Source: Cupriavidus laharis
GTDB taxonomy: Bacteria; Pseudomonadota; Gammaproteobacteria; Burkholderiales; Burkholderiaceae
Length of the DNA: 64,000 nucleotides
Direction of reading: 5' to 3'
NCBI RefSeq assembly: GCF_914271435.1
Contig: NZ_CAJZAI010000008.1
Location: forward strand, 214,092-278,091
The position numbers were made by a program, and so were the translations under genes. Of this stretch, positions 41,992 through 53,567 are shown piece after piece. The notes under the pieces were generated by a model. It was not told where the DNA came from. It worked only from the letters and a program-made list of their open reading frames with translations, and made no database searches. Within the stretch, counting starts at the first letter, position 1. Every line of letters starts with the position of its first letter.

Positions 41992-42900
41992 CTACGCTGC
42001 CGCTGGCGCCTCGCGCGGCAGACCCAGGATCCATTCGCGAAACGCTTGCAGCGCCTCCGACGCCGGCCGGCCCTCGGGATAGGCAAAGTAATAGCCCTGC
42101 TGCTCATCGAGCACGCCATCCACGGGTACCACAAGCTGGCCGCTGCGCAGTTCGCGCTCGACCAGCAGCCGCGGTGCCAGGCCTATGCCGAGGCCGGCTG
42201 CTGCGGCGGCGGTCATCATGGTGAATAGCTCGTAGCGCGGCCCGCGCGAGGCGGCAATACCGTAGTCCCAGTCTTGCGCCGCGTACCAGTCGCGCCACGC
42301 GTGGGCACGCGTGCTCAGGTGCAGGTGGCGGCAGCGCGCAAACGCTTCGGCGTCAGGGACCGGGTTCTCCTCAAGGAAAACGGGGCTGCAAACGGGCACG
42401 ACGCCGCCTTCGCGAAAGATCATGCCGCCGCGCGTACCGGGCCAGAACTGGTCGCCGAAGTAGATCGCGGCGTCATAGGCGCACTCGTGGAACGAGAACG
42501 GCTGCGAGCGCGCGCTCAGGTTGACGGTGATGTTCGGGTGCAGGCGGACAAAGTCGGGCAGGCGCGGAATCAGCCATTGCGTGGCGAAGGTGGGCACCAC
42601 GGCCAGTTCCAGCGTGTAGCCCATGGCGCGGCCGGCGGTGATTTCCAGCGTGTCGCGCTGCAGGTGGTCCAGGTGGCGGCGGATGCGGGCGGCGTACTCG
42701 CGCCCCGTGTCGGTCAGCACCAGCCGGCGTCGCACGCGGGTGAACAGCGCCACGCCCAGGCGCTGTTCCAGCATCGCCACCTGGCGGCCCACGGCGCTCT
42801 GCGTCAGCGCAAGCTCATCGGCCGCGCGCGTGAAGCTGCCCAGCCGCGCCGACGCCTCGAAGGCCTGCAGCGCGCCGAGGTTGGGGATGTCGTTTCTCAT
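41992..42900 (-). CDS. LysR-type regulator, GcvA-like
   Basis: A 302-residue LysR protein of the GcvA subgroup: MRNDIPNLGALQAFEASARLGSFTRAADELALTQSAVGRQVAMLEQRLGVALFTRVRRR and YTLELAVVPTFATQWLIPRLPDFVRLHPNITVNLSARSQPF. ATG 42898-42900 matches the subgroup start. It is divergent from the 2-oxoadipate dioxygenase gene with 176 bases between, so it probably controls lysine-catabolism expression. The repeated GCGCACAATGTTGTGCG-like segment near 42972-43000 (ATTGTGCGTGGCACGCACAAT) is a candidate operator. Confidence 0.92.
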   Translation of the reverse strand: MRNDIPNLGALQAFEASARLGSFTRAADELALTQSAVGRQVAMLEQRLGVALFTRVRRRLVLTDTGREYAARIRRHLDHLQRDTLEITAGRAMGYTLELAVVPTFATQWLIPRLPDFVRLHPNITVNLSARSQPFSFHECAYDAAIYFGDQFWPGTRGGMIFREGGVVPVCSPVFLEENPVPDAEAFARCRHLHLSTRAHAWRDWYAAQDWDYGIAASRGPRYELFTMMTAAAAAGLGIGLAPRLLVERELRSGQLVVPVDGVLDEQQGYYFAYPEGRPASEALQAFREWILGLPREAPAAA

Positions 42901-42971
42901 GGGGATGACTGCGGGGGTGACTGCGGACGGCGCGGGGGGCGACCAGTATAGCGCCCGCGACCGGCGCGGCA

Positions 42972-42992
42972 CATTGTGCGTGGCACGCACAA
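42972..42992. promoter_or_regulatory. palindromic site in the lysR/hglS divergent region
   Basis: ATTGTGCGTG and CACGCACAAT flank a short centre in the stretch from 42972, an inverted repeat of 8-10 bases, and TTGTGCGG follows at once. Placed between the divergent start codons (42900 and 43077), it is a good candidate LysR operator. Confidence 0.55.
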
Positions 42993-43076
42993 TGTTGTGC
43001 GGATTTCGCGCTTGTCCGCGCCACGGCGCCGCCACTATCCTGCCCCGGCCTATTCCCGCATCCCCACAAAATTCCC

Positions 43077-44096
43077 ATGCATCCGAATATCGCCACGCTG
43101 CTGTCCGCCAACCTCGGTGAAGCCCGCACCGGCCACCTGCTTTCTCTCGTCGCCGTGCCCGCCTGCCTGCCGGCCGATGGCGAAGGCCGCGCCACGCGCG
43201 CCGAAATTGCCCAGGCGCTGAACATGGTGCTGTTCGCCGGCATTCTCGACCGCGTACCGGCGGGCCGCGCCTATACCAATGACGTTGCCGCTGCCGGCGG
43301 CAAGGTGGTCTTCGACCACGGCGCGCTGCGTACGGTCAAGTGGCGCGACAACGGCGCCCTGCCGGAGGGTGAGGCCGCATTCACGCGTATCCTGCGTCCG
43401 CTGGGGTATCGCCTGAACGGCACCTATCCGCTCGACCGCATCGGCATGACCGGGCGCTCTTACGCCCATGCCGATGCACCCGAAGGCATCGCCCAGTTCT
43501 TCGTCAGCGAGTTCCACCCGGAGCGCTTCAGCGAAGCGTTCCGCCAGGCGGTCAGCCGCGTGACCGGCAATTCCGCCGATCCGCTCACGCCGCGGGCCCA
43601 GACGCTGTTGTGGCAACTGGAGCGCGATGGCGTGCTGGCAGTCGCCGATGGCGCCGAGCTGATCGGCCTGCTGGTGCCCTGCTTCGAGCGCCAGCATGAC
43701 GTGCCGCACCTGGACGACTACGAGACCCTGCTGCGTGAATCCGCCGAGATGGCGTGGATCGCCACGGAAGGCAACGCCTTCAACCACGCCACCGACCGCG
43801 TGGAAGATGTGTTCGCACTGGTCGAGCAGCAGAAGGCGCTGGGCCGGCCGATGAAGGAGAAGGTGGAAGTTTCGGGAAGTGGCCGCGTGAAGCAGACCGC
43901 GTTCCGTGCCGATACCGTGCGCCGCCAGTTCATAGGCGCGCAGGGCGAGACTGTTGAACGCGACGTGCCGGGCTCGTTCTACGAGTTCATCACGCGTGAC
44001 CGTCTTGCTGACGCGCCCGCCACCGGGCCGCGCTATGACCTGGGGTTTGATGCGGGCAATGCGCAGGGGATTTTCAAGATGACGGCGGCTGCCTGA
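43077..44096 (+). CDS. hglS: 2-oxoadipate dioxygenase/decarboxylase family protein (DUF1338)
   Basis: A 339-residue protein of the YdcJ/HglS family. Conserved parts include NIATLLSANLGEARTGHLLSL, a metal-site region near FDHGALRTVKW with His, FVSEFHPERFSEAFRQAV (second metal ligand His/Glu) and WIATEGNAFNHATDRVEDV (third). HglS uses Fe(II) and oxygen to turn 2-oxoadipate into D-2-hydroxyglutarate in lysine catabolism. The length is shorter than the ~460 residues of Pseudomonas HglS, so a short-form relative with another 2-oxoacid is possible. It is divergent from the LysR gene, its likely regulator. A bidirectional terminator follows. Confidence 0.78.
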   Translation: MHPNIATLLSANLGEARTGHLLSLVAVPACLPADGEGRATRAEIAQALNMVLFAGILDRVPAGRAYTNDVAAAGGKVVFDHGALRTVKWRDNGALPEGEAAFTRILRPLGYRLNGTYPLDRIGMTGRSYAHADAPEGIAQFFVSEFHPERFSEAFRQAVSRVTGNSADPLTPRAQTLLWQLERDGVLAVADGAELIGLLVPCFERQHDVPHLDDYETLLRESAEMAWIATEGNAFNHATDRVEDVFALVEQQKALGRPMKEKVEVSGSGRVKQTAFRADTVRRQFIGAQGETVERDVPGSFYEFITRDRLADAPATGPRYDLGFDAGNAQGIFKMTAAA

Positions 44097-44112
44097 CGAC
44101 GGGCTCCCAGAA

Positions 44113-44145
44113 GAAAACGGCCGCGACATGTTCGCGGCCGTTTTC
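44113..44145. terminator. bidirectional terminator between hglS and fusA2
   Basis: GAAAACGGCCGCGA and TCGCGGCCGTTTTC form a perfect 14-bp stem with a five-base loop. It begins 16 bases after the hglS stop and lies 20 bases beyond the fusA2 stop on the other strand; A-rich and T-rich shoulders allow function in both directions. Confidence 0.85.
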
Positions 44146-44164
44146 GGATTGCGGCAGCGACCCG

Positions 44165-46273
<2,109 letters not shown>

Positions 46274-46626
46274 GGTGATCTCTCCGGGATGACACCAATG
46301 AAATAGAGTAGCACCTGCCGCAGAACCCCGTTTGCCCATGCGCGTGGAAGGGGAAGTGGTCCGGCAGCGGTCCGGCCACGGCGCGCACCGGCGTCTGTTC
46401 GTTAGTAGTAAGTCCGCGATTCTGAAGGCGAATCGGCCTAAAGAACGCAAGGAAATTGCTTCGCCCTGAAGCAGAGTCCTCCCCATGCCGGCATGAGGGT
46501 GCCTGCCTATACTTGCCCGCTCGTGTTCCGCGTTTCGTTCCGCGTTTCCCATCCCGCGGGTGCCAGTCTTTCGGCGCCCGGATTCCTTCCTGACCGATAC
46601 CGATACAGAAAGACAGACAGGCAAGC
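46274..46626. other. 353-base divergent promoter region, fusA2 and response regulator
   Basis: Contains the leader of fusA2 on one side and the response-regulator promoter on the other. No operator, riboswitch or small gene stands out. The AT-rich part around 46400-46450 is the most likely promoter zone. Confidence 0.5.
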
Positions 46627-47256
46627 ATGGCTACCGTCCTGATCGTTGACGATCACCCCGCGCTGCGGCTGGTGATGAGATCGCAGCTTTCCCAACTGCT
46701 CGGCGTGGAGCATATCGTTGAAGCCGACAACGGCCAGTGCGCAATTGAGGCCGTGCGCCAGCACAAGCCGGAACTGGTGATGCTGGATCTCGACATTCCG
46801 CGCATCGGCGGCCTGGATGTGGCGACAAGGGTGCGCGATATCCATCCGCCGGTGCGCATCCTGGTCGTGACGGCGCTGGACCCGGCCGTGTTCGTGTCGC
46901 GCGCGTGGCAGGCCGGCGTGCAGGGCTTTGTCAGCAAGACGCAGGACATCCGGGAAATCCTGCGCGCGGTGGAGTCGGTGCTTGCCGGCTATACGGTCTT
47001 TCCGGCGCTCGAGCGGCGCGGTGCCTTCGGGCTGGCGCTGTGCGGCGACGACGAAAGCCTGCGGCGCCTCTCCGACAAGGAACTGGTGGTGCTGAAAATG
47101 CTGGCCCGCGGCATGTCGTACAAGGCCATCAGCGGCGAACTCTTTATCAGCAACAAGACCGTCAGCAGCTACAAGGCGCGCATCATGGCGAAGCTGCAGG
47201 TCGGCTCGCTCGTCGAGCTGGTCGACTTTGCGCGGCGTTGCCGGCTGGTCCAGTAA
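46627..47256 (+). CDS. NarL/FixJ-type response regulator, orphan
   Basis: A 209-residue two-domain regulator. Receiver: Asp8, Asp9, phosphoacceptor Asp54 (MLDLDIP), Thr82 and Lys104 (FVSKTQ), residues about 1-120. Output: LuxR-type HTH at about 145-205 ([45 protein letters not shown]). No sensor kinase is adjacent, so the partner is elsewhere. Downstream, 122 bases on, is the DedA-rhodanese gene, possibly in the same unit. Confidence 0.93.
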   Translation: MATVLIVDDHPALRLVMRSQLSQLLGVEHIVEADNGQCAIEAVRQHKPELVMLDLDIPRIGGLDVATRVRDIHPPVRILVVTALDPAVFVSRAWQAGVQGFVSKTQDIREILRAVESVLAGYTVFPALERRGAFGLALCGDDESLRRLSDKELVVLKMLARGMSYKAISGELFISNKTVSSYKARIMAKLQVGSLVELVDFARRCRLVQ

Positions 47257-47378
47257 GGGCGGCGGCCCGACACTCAAGGAATTTGAAGATCCCGTGCAGC
47301 CTGCGGACGTGCACGGCGGCGGCGGCGCTGGCAAACTGTCGGTCTGATCAATGCGCGAATGAAGACGGGGAGACGGCT

Positions 47379-48347
47379 GTGGGCGAGTTGCAGACCATGC
47401 TGGAAAACCATGGGCTGATGCTGGTATTCCTCAACGTGCTGGCGGAACAGGCGGGGCTGCCGATCCCGGCGTATCCGATGCTGTTCGTGGCCGGGGCGCT
47501 GGGCGTGCAGGAAACCGGCCCGTCGATCGGGGCGGTGCTGGCGGCCGTGATCGCCGCCTGCCTGATTGCCGATACGGCCTGGTATTTTGCCGGCCGCCGG
47601 CTGGGCCAGCCGATGCTGCGCACCATCTGCAAGGTATCGATCTCACCCGACACCTGCATCCGCCAGACCCAGTCGCTCTACCTGCGCGTGGGGCCACGTT
47701 CGCTGGTGTTCGCCAAGCTGCTGCCCGGCGCCGGTGCGCTGTCCACCGCCATGGCCGGCATGACGGCCACGCCGCTGCCGGTATTCCTGTTCTACGACGC
47801 CGTCGGCGCGCTGGTCTGGGCCGGCGCGGCCCTGCTGGTGGGCGTGGTCTTCAGTGATTTCGTCGATGCCATCCTGGCGGCATTCAGCGCCTACGGCCAC
47901 GTGGCGGTGCTGGTCTGCCTGGCCGCGTTCGCGCTGTTCCTGGCCTGGCGCTGGTGGCGGCGCATCCGCCTGTTGCGCCGCACGCGGCGGGTGCCGCGCA
48001 TGACGGTGGACGAACTCGAGGCCCGCCGCCGCTCGGGCGCCCTGCCGCTGGTGCTGGACGTCCGTGCGCACGGCGCCACGCCCATCGAGCGCATTCCGGG
48101 CGCGCTGGTGGTCGACATGCAAGGGTCGCTCGAAGTCCTGGGCGGGCATCCGGAATCGCAGGACATCGTCGTCTACTGCGCCTGCCCGCACGAGCTTTCG
48201 GCGGCCATCCTGGCCGAGCGGCTCAAGGCCGCCGGCTACCAGAAGACCTGGGCCCTGGCCGGCGGCTTCGATGAATGGAAGCGCCTGCATGGCACCGAGT
48301 CGCCGCCGCAGGCAGGCGAGGCCGCCAACGACGCGGCGGCCAGTTGA
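47379..48347 (+). CDS. DedA-family membrane protein fused to a rhodanese domain
   Basis: A 322-residue protein. Residues about 5-200 form a DedA/SNARE-associated membrane domain (LPIPAYPMLFVAGALG, DTAWYFAGRRLGQP, and SPDTCIRQTQSLYLRVGPRSLVFAKLLPGAGALSTAMAG, which carries the conserved R and G motif). Residues about 215-300 are a rhodanese domain with VYCACPHELSAAIL as active-site loop (two cysteines about 267-269). The start is GTG 47379 with GGGGAGA before it. DedA proteins translocate lipids such as undecaprenyl phosphate; the rhodanese half may move sulfur. The fusion is known in proteobacteria; its role is unclear. Confidence 0.88.
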   Translation: MGELQTMLENHGLMLVFLNVLAEQAGLPIPAYPMLFVAGALGVQETGPSIGAVLAAVIAACLIADTAWYFAGRRLGQPMLRTICKVSISPDTCIRQTQSLYLRVGPRSLVFAKLLPGAGALSTAMAGMTATPLPVFLFYDAVGALVWAGAALLVGVVFSDFVDAILAAFSAYGHVAVLVCLAAFALFLAWRWWRRIRLLRRTRRVPRMTVDELEARRRSGALPLVLDVRAHGATPIERIPGALVVDMQGSLEVLGGHPESQDIVVYCACPHELSAAILAERLKAAGYQKTWALAGGFDEWKRLHGTESPPQAGEAANDAAAS

Positions 48348-48683
48348 CCGGAGCCTTGGCGCTCAGCGTGCGCCGGCAGTCTGGAATACCGACAGGTCCG
48401 GGCTCACGCGCAGGATAATGCCCCGCATGGCTATCGGGGAGATGGCGAAGCTGCGGTGCTTGAGACATTGGCCGACAGGTGCGTCGTTACGATGGCGTTG
48501 CCGGCCAAGCGGCCGCCGCGCTTGCCTTCGGCCGTCAAGCCGGTTTCAGCGACCTCGCCCCACAATCATGGTTAATGTGGATGCGAGTGAACGCCGGCGG
48601 GCATGAGGCGGTGGCTGCCATCCCCGGGGAGTGGCTGGCGAGCCGCCTATACTGGGCACAGACCGTTCGCTACGGAGGCGTGC
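48348..48683. other. 336-base gap between the DedA-rhodanese gene and the patatin gene
   Basis: No reliable gene. A TATACT box at 48648-48653 may be the -10 region of the patatin gene 31 bases downstream, but no -35 match is clear. A plus-strand frame reads QAGFSDLAPQSWLMWMRVNA, possibly a remnant, but I do not recognise it. Confidence 0.4.
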
Positions 48684-51416
48684 ATGCCTGCAGAAGACCA
48701 CGGATTCGGCGACGAAGCGGCCCGTATCACGCAAAGGCGCCGGCAGCTCGGTATTCCGGCGCGGCCGCGGGGCGACACGCGCAACTGGGCGCTGGCGCTG
48801 TCCGGCGGCGGTATCCGCAGCGGTACCTTCTGCCTCGGCGTGCTGCAGGCGCTGGCCGGCACGCCGCTGCGGCTGGCGCCAGAGGAGCCGAACGGGGAGC
48901 AACAGGGTGCTCCAGCCCCCGCGGCATCGCTGCTGGCCCAGTTCGACTACCTTTCCACCGTCAGCGGCGGCGGCTACCTGGGCGCCTTCTTCACCAGCCT
49001 GTTCGTGCCCGGCCGCCTGAGGCGCGGATCCAGCTCCGTGCAAGCGGCGGCCGACGCGTACCACACGCTGCAGTGCGAGCCGCCCGGGCGCATCCGCACT
49101 TCGGTGTCCTATGCAGCCGATCCGGGCCGCGGCGCCGTGGCGTGGCTGCGCGAAAACGGGCGCTACCTGTCGCCGACCGGCGCCGGCGACAACCTCTACG
49201 CGGCCGTGCTGGTCCTGCGCAACTGGCTGGCCATGCATTACGTGATCGGCAGCGCGCTGCTGGTGCTGCTTGCCGTGCTGGCACTGGGCCAGCATGTGGC
49301 CGCAGGGATGTCATATGGTCTAGGCCGCTATGAGATGGACCTGCTGCATGACGCGCGCCAGGCGTTCAACCAGGGCGAGTGCGCGATCTGGTGGAGTGCG
49401 CTGCTGTGGCTGCCATTGGGCTCGGCGCTGCTGCTGGCGGTGCCGCCCGGGCTGGCCTACTGGCTGGTGTACCCGCGCGCCGGCGACCCGCAGGCGGCGG
49501 CCCGCTTCCTCAGTCCGGGTCCGGTCGTCGCGACGCTTTTGGCCGTATTGCTGCTGCTGGCGGCACGGTGGGTCGTGTGGCTGGGGCCAGGGCTGGTGCT
49601 CGCCTGCCTGCTTGCGGCGGCGGGTGCATTGTTGCTGCTCGCGGTGCTGTGCTGCCTGGCGATGCTGGTGTCGGTGCCGCGTACGGTGTCGGACTACCGC
49701 GTGCGCGCCACGCGCGCATTGCGCAGCGCGCTGACGCTGACGCTGTGGTTGCTGGCGCTTGGCATTGCCGATACCGCTGCGCGCACAACCTATCTCCATG
49801 CGTTCATGACGGCGTCGGCATGGAGCGCGGGCATACCGGCCGGGGTGCTGGCCGCGCTGGTCTGGCTGGTGCGCTACGGCGCCGGCCTGCGCGACGAAGG
49901 TGAGCAGGACCGTGCCGATACGCCGTGGCGCGCGCTGGTGGCGCACCTGCCCGTATCGCTGCTGGCCGGCGCATTGGCCGCGCTGCTGGCACTGCTGGTG
50001 TACGTGCTGTGGTCATGGTTGGTGCTGTACGTGCGCTGGAACGGCCGCGAGCCGGTGGACTGGCTCGTGTACGGCAATGCCTATACCGGCCCGGTGCTCG
50101 GTGTGCTGGTGCTGGTATCGCTGGTGCTCGCGGTGGTGGCGGGGCGCTTCACGGGGTTCCTGAACCTGTCGACGCTGCAGCCGTTCTACGCCGCGCGGCT
50201 TACGCGCGCGTACCTCGGCGCGTCCAACGGCGAGCGCTTTGTCCCCCATGCCCCTGGCCGCCAAGCACGCGAGCGCTTCAGCGTCGCCGAGCCGGTGCCC
50301 GGCGACCAGCTCAGCCTGAACGCTTACTACGATCCGCGTGTGCTGGCGCCGCTGCACCTGATCAACGTCACGCTGAACCAGACCGTGGATCCGGCCGAGC
50401 AACTCGTGCAGCGCGACCGCAAGGGCAAGCCGCTTTGCCTGGCTCCCGGACCTTGCGTGGCCCAGCCCGGGCCAGCGCAGACGCTGCCGTCCGATGCCTA
50501 TGCGCGCTTCTTTGTCGACGGGCGTCCATGCTGTCCGGATCTGTCGCGTCCGGGGACGGCCCGGGTCGCCGAACCCCGCACGGTGGGCGACTGGATCGCG
50601 ATCTCCGGCGCGGCGGTGTCGACCGGGCTGGGGCGTGCCACCACGCTCGGGACTTCGCTGCTGCTGGGGCTGGCCAATCTGCGGCTTGGCACATGGTGGC
50701 CGTCGTACCTGCACGACGGCCCGCGCCACGCGGGCGCCGTGCCGGCCAGACAGCGCCAGCCCGAGCGCGCCACGCATCCGGTGTTGTCGCGTTTCAGCGC
50801 GCTGTTCCGCACCCAGTATTGCCTGGGTTGCGAACTGGTCGCGAGGTTCCACGGCATGCATCGCGGCTGGCAATACCTGTCGGACGGCGGGCACTTCGAC
50901 AACACCGGCGTGTACGAGCTGCTGCGCCCGGGCCGCGATGTATCGCTGATCGTGCTGTGCGATGCCGGCGGCGATATCGACTACCGCTTTGGCGACCTGG
51001 CCAACCTCATCCGGCTCGCGCGTATCGACCATGGCCTGGAAATCGTGGTGGACACGGCAGCCGCCACCACGCACCCGGTACTGAGCAACGTGTTCGGCAC
51101 GCCGGAAGATTTTGGTGCGGACGCCACGGGCGCGGCTGCTGGCAAATGCGCGGTGCTGCTCAATGTGTACCCCGCCGGCCCGGGCATGGACCGGCGCGAG
51201 CCGGCATGCCGCATCGTGCTGCTCAAGCCGCGCCTGGCGGGCTGGGCGCCTGCCGATGTGCAGCAATACGGCGCGGGCCATCCGGCCTTTCCGCAGGAAG
51301 CAACCTCGGACCAGTTCTTCGACGAGGCGCAGTGGGAAAGCTACCGCGCGCTGGGCCACGCCATCGGCCAGCGCGTCTTTGGCGGCGCCGTGGGGCAGGC
51401 GCTGCTGGGCGGCTGA
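48684..51416 (+). CDS. large patatin-like phospholipase with membrane insert
   Basis: A 910-residue protein. The N-terminal part has the patatin oxyanion loop ALSGGGIRSGTFCLGVLQAL (about residues 38-57) and the nucleophile elbow STVSGGGYLGAFF (Ser at about 96). The catalytic Asp is in SDGGHFDNTGVYELL, at about residue 733. Between them, residues about 180-490 hold eight to ten hydrophobic helices, then a soluble region. So the lipase halves are separated in sequence by a membrane region, as in a known but little-studied class. The Asp-containing part continues to the C-terminus with REPACRIVLLKPRLAGW. ATG 48684 has ACGGAGG before it. It probably acts on membrane lipids; whether it is a lipase or a sensor is unknown. 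Confidence 0.78.
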   Translation: MPAEDHGFGDEAARITQRRRQLGIPARPRGDTRNWALALSGGGIRSGTFCLGVLQALAGTPLRLAPEEPNGEQQGAPAPAASLLAQFDYLSTVSGGGYLGAFFTSLFVPGRLRRGSSSVQAAADAYHTLQCEPPGRIRTSVSYAADPGRGAVAWLRENGRYLSPTGAGDNLYAAVLVLRNWLAMHYVIGSALLVLLAVLALGQHVAAGMSYGLGRYEMDLLHDARQAFNQGECAIWWSALLWLPLGSALLLAVPPGLAYWLVYPRAGDPQAAARFLSPGPVVATLLAVLLLLAARWVVWLGPGLVLACLLAAAGALLLLAVLCCLAMLVSVPRTVSDYRVRATRALRSALTLTLWLLALGIADTAARTTYLHAFMTASAWSAGIPAGVLAALVWLVRYGAGLRDEGEQDRADTPWRALVAHLPVSLLAGALAALLALLVYVLWSWLVLYVRWNGREPVDWLVYGNAYTGPVLGVLVLVSLVLAVVAGRFTGFLNLSTLQPFYAARLTRAYLGASNGERFVPHAPGRQARERFSVAEPVPGDQLSLNAYYDPRVLAPLHLINVTLNQTVDPAEQLVQRDRKGKPLCLAPGPCVAQPGPAQTLPSDAYARFFVDGRPCCPDLSRPGTARVAEPRTVGDWIAISGAAVSTGLGRATTLGTSLLLGLANLRLGTWWPSYLHDGPRHAGAVPARQRQPERATHPVLSRFSALFRTQYCLGCELVARFHGMHRGWQYLSDGGHFDNTGVYELLRPGRDVSLIVLCDAGGDIDYRFGDLANLIRLARIDHGLEIVVDTAAATTHPVLSNVFGTPEDFGADATGAAAGKCAVLLNVYPAGPGMDRREPACRIVLLKPRLAGWAPADVQQYGAGHPAFPQEATSDQFFDEAQWESYRALGHAIGQRVFGGAVGQALLGG

Positions 51417-51434
51417 CGCCGAATTGGCGCCGAC

Positions 51435-52190
51435 TCAGCGAACGAAGCCGATCACGTCCTCGAGCCGGCCGCTGGCATCGCGCAGGGCTTCGAGCAGGCG
51501 CGGCACCGCGTCCTCGCCGAGCCGCTGCGGCGGGCCGGCAATGGCCACCGAGCCGATCACCGCGTTGTGGTCGCGCGACCACAGCGGCAGCGCCAGCCCG
51601 GCCACGCTCGCGGCTGCCTCCTCGCGCGTGTGGGCCCAGCCGTGCTGGCGTACCTCGGCCAGCTGCGCCTCGATGGTGTCGCGGTCCAGCGCCGTGTGGG
51701 GTCCCATCTTCTCCATGCCCTGACGATAGACCTCGTCGCGGAAGGCGTCGTCCTGAAACGCGAGCATGGCCTTGGCATGCGCGCCCGCGTACAGCGGGAA
51801 GCGCTCGCCCAGCTCGATCGAAAAGCGCAGCTGGTGCTGGCTCTGCACCAGGCCCACGCACAGCCCCTCATGGCCGTCGAGCCACGACAGGAAGACCGTC
51901 TCGCCGCTCTGCGCGGCCAGCTTCTCCAGCGCCGGGCGCACGATCTCGTCGGGCGAGAAGCTTTTGCGCACGACCTGGCCGAGCTCGAACAGGCGCAGGC
52001 CCAGCGAATACTTGCCGGTGGCCGCGTCCTGCACCAGAAAGCCGTTGGCGGCAAAGGTGGCCAGCACGCGGTGCACCACGGCGTAGTGCACGCCGCTGTG
52101 CTTGGCGAGTTCGCGAACGCCCCAGGTCGGCTGCCGCACGGTGAAGTGGGTCAGCAAGGCCAGCGCGCCGTCCAGTGTCTTGAGTGTCAT
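51435..52190 (-). CDS. IclR-family transcriptional regulator
   Basis: A 251-residue IclR protein: winged helix MTLKTLDGALALLTHFTVRQPTWGVRELAKHSGVHYAVVHRVLATFAANGFL and effector domain GETVFLSWLDGHEGLCVGLVQSQHQLRFSIELGERFPLYAGAHAKAMLA. ATG 52188-52190. It is divergent from the LLM oxidoreductase with a 217-base gap, so this is the likely target. The downstream gene on the other strand is the patatin (tail to tail, 18 bases). Confidence 0.92.
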   Translation of the reverse strand: MTLKTLDGALALLTHFTVRQPTWGVRELAKHSGVHYAVVHRVLATFAANGFLVQDAATGKYSLGLRLFELGQVVRKSFSPDEIVRPALEKLAAQSGETVFLSWLDGHEGLCVGLVQSQHQLRFSIELGERFPLYAGAHAKAMLAFQDDAFRDEVYRQGMEKMGPHTALDRDTIEAQLAEVRQHGWAHTREEAAASVAGLALPLWSRDHNAVIGSVAIAGPPQRLGEDAVPRLLEALRDASGRLEDVIGFVR

Positions 52191-52407
52191 ACCGATTTCC
52201 TGCTTCGCATGGGGCTGCATGGTACGGGACAAGCGGCGCTGCGCTCAATCCTTCCCGCCGCCAGCGCCGCAGCGATAACCACGCCGCCGGCATGGACGCA
52301 CGGCGGCTGCCAGCACGATTGCCGGGCTCTCACTAAGATAGCGGACGTTTTCGATTCGCTCGCGCGGCGGCCGACACAGGGCCTGCCGCTGTCCCAAGGC
52401 AGCTTCC

Positions 52408-53421
52408 ATGACGACCCCAATCCCGTATTCCCTTCTCGACCTGGCTCCCATCGCGGAGGGCAGCGATGCCGGCCAGGCCATGCGCAATTCGCTCGACCTT
52501 GCGCAGCACGCCGAGCGCCTCGGCTACCGGCGCTTCTGGCTGGCCGAGCACCACAATATGCCGGGCATCGCCAGCGCCGCGACCGCGGTGCTGATCGGCT
52601 ACGTGGCCAATGGCACGCGCACCATCCGCGTGGGCTCTGGCGGCGTCATGCTGCCCAACCATTCGCCGCTGGTCGTGGCCGAACAGTTCGGCACGCTGGC
52701 CTCGCTCTATCCGGGACGCATCGACCTGGGCCTGGGCCGTGCGCCTGGCACGGACCAGGCCACGGCGCGCGCGCTGCGCCGGCAACTGTCGCACGACACG
52801 GCCGACACGTTCCCGCAGGATGTGGAAGAGCTGCAGGCCTATTTCGACGATGTGCGCCCGGGCCAGCGCCTGCGCGCCGTGCCCGGCGCTGGCCTGAAGG
52901 TGCCGCTGTGGCTGCTGGGTTCGAGCCTGTTCAGCGCACAGCTGGCGGCGGCGATGGGCCTGCCGTTCGCGTTTGCCTCGCATTTCGCGCCGGGTTTCAT
53001 GCGTCAGGCCGTGGACCTGTACCGGCGTACGTTCCGGCCGTCCGCGCAGCTGGAGCGGCCCCATGTGATGCTCGGCCTCAATGTGTTCGCGGCAGAGACC
53101 GGTGAAGCGGCGCGGCGCCTGTTCAGCTCATTGCAGCAGCAGTTCCTGGCACTGGTGCGCGGCACGCCGGGGCAACTGCGCGCGCCCGTGGACGATATCG
53201 AGGCGTTGTGGACCGAAACCGAGGCCGACCATATCCGCCGGTCGCTTGCCTGTTCGGTGGTGGGCGATCCGGACGCGGTGCGCGCCGGCATGCAGCGCTT
53301 TGTCGATGATCTGCACCCGGACGAGCTGATGCTGACGGGCCAGATCTACGACCACTCTGCGCGGCTGCGCTCGTTCGAAATTGCTGCCGACGCCGCGCGC
53401 GCACTGACGTCGGCAGCCTGA
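52408..53421 (+). CDS. LLM-class flavin-dependent oxidoreductase (luciferase-like)
   Basis: A 337-residue bacterial-luciferase-like monooxygenase of the MsnO8 type: [63 protein letters not shown] and [47 protein letters not shown] are hallmark motifs. It uses reduced FMN and oxygen on an unknown substrate. ATG 52408 gives the usual start [14 protein letters not shown]. Divergent from the IclR gene, its probable regulator. A short GGGGCA/TGCCCC stem follows the stop. Confidence 0.94.
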   Translation: MTTPIPYSLLDLAPIAEGSDAGQAMRNSLDLAQHAERLGYRRFWLAEHHNMPGIASAATAVLIGYVANGTRTIRVGSGGVMLPNHSPLVVAEQFGTLASLYPGRIDLGLGRAPGTDQATARALRRQLSHDTADTFPQDVEELQAYFDDVRPGQRLRAVPGAGLKVPLWLLGSSLFSAQLAAAMGLPFAFASHFAPGFMRQAVDLYRRTFRPSAQLERPHVMLGLNVFAAETGEAARRLFSSLQQQFLALVRGTPGQLRAPVDDIEALWTETEADHIRRSLACSVVGDPDAVRAGMQRFVDDLHPDELMLTGQIYDHSARLRSFEIAADAARALTSAA

Positions 53422-53444
53422 GGGGCAACTGCCCCCGACGGATA

Positions 53445-53567
53445 TCAGGCGCCCGCGAGCCGGAACGCCGCGATCGCCTGCATCATGCGCTGGCCGTGTT
53501 CGGCCAGCGTGCGCATCTCGCCCGCCACGACCGCGAAGCCGCAGCCCTGTTCGCGCGGCTTCGCGTC
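53445..53567 (-). pseudogene. remnant of a methyl-accepting chemotaxis protein gene
   Basis: A frame on the minus strand reads PREQGCGFAVVAGEMRTLAE directly followed by HGQRMMQAIAAFRLAGA and a stop. The first part is the conserved signalling tip of MCPs (normally EQGRGFAVVAGEVR.LA), the second is the usual extreme C-terminus (..L..AVA.F.L). The 100 or so residues between them are missing and nothing upstream is intact. So this is a 40-codon deletion scar of a chemoreceptor gene, sitting just before acoR on the other strand. Confidence 0.62.

Noticed and set aside
49925..52144. A 739-codon plus-strand frame overlapping the patatin and iclR genes
   Set aside because: It lies out of frame inside the patatin gene and antisense to iclR, with arginine-rich, low-complexity translation.
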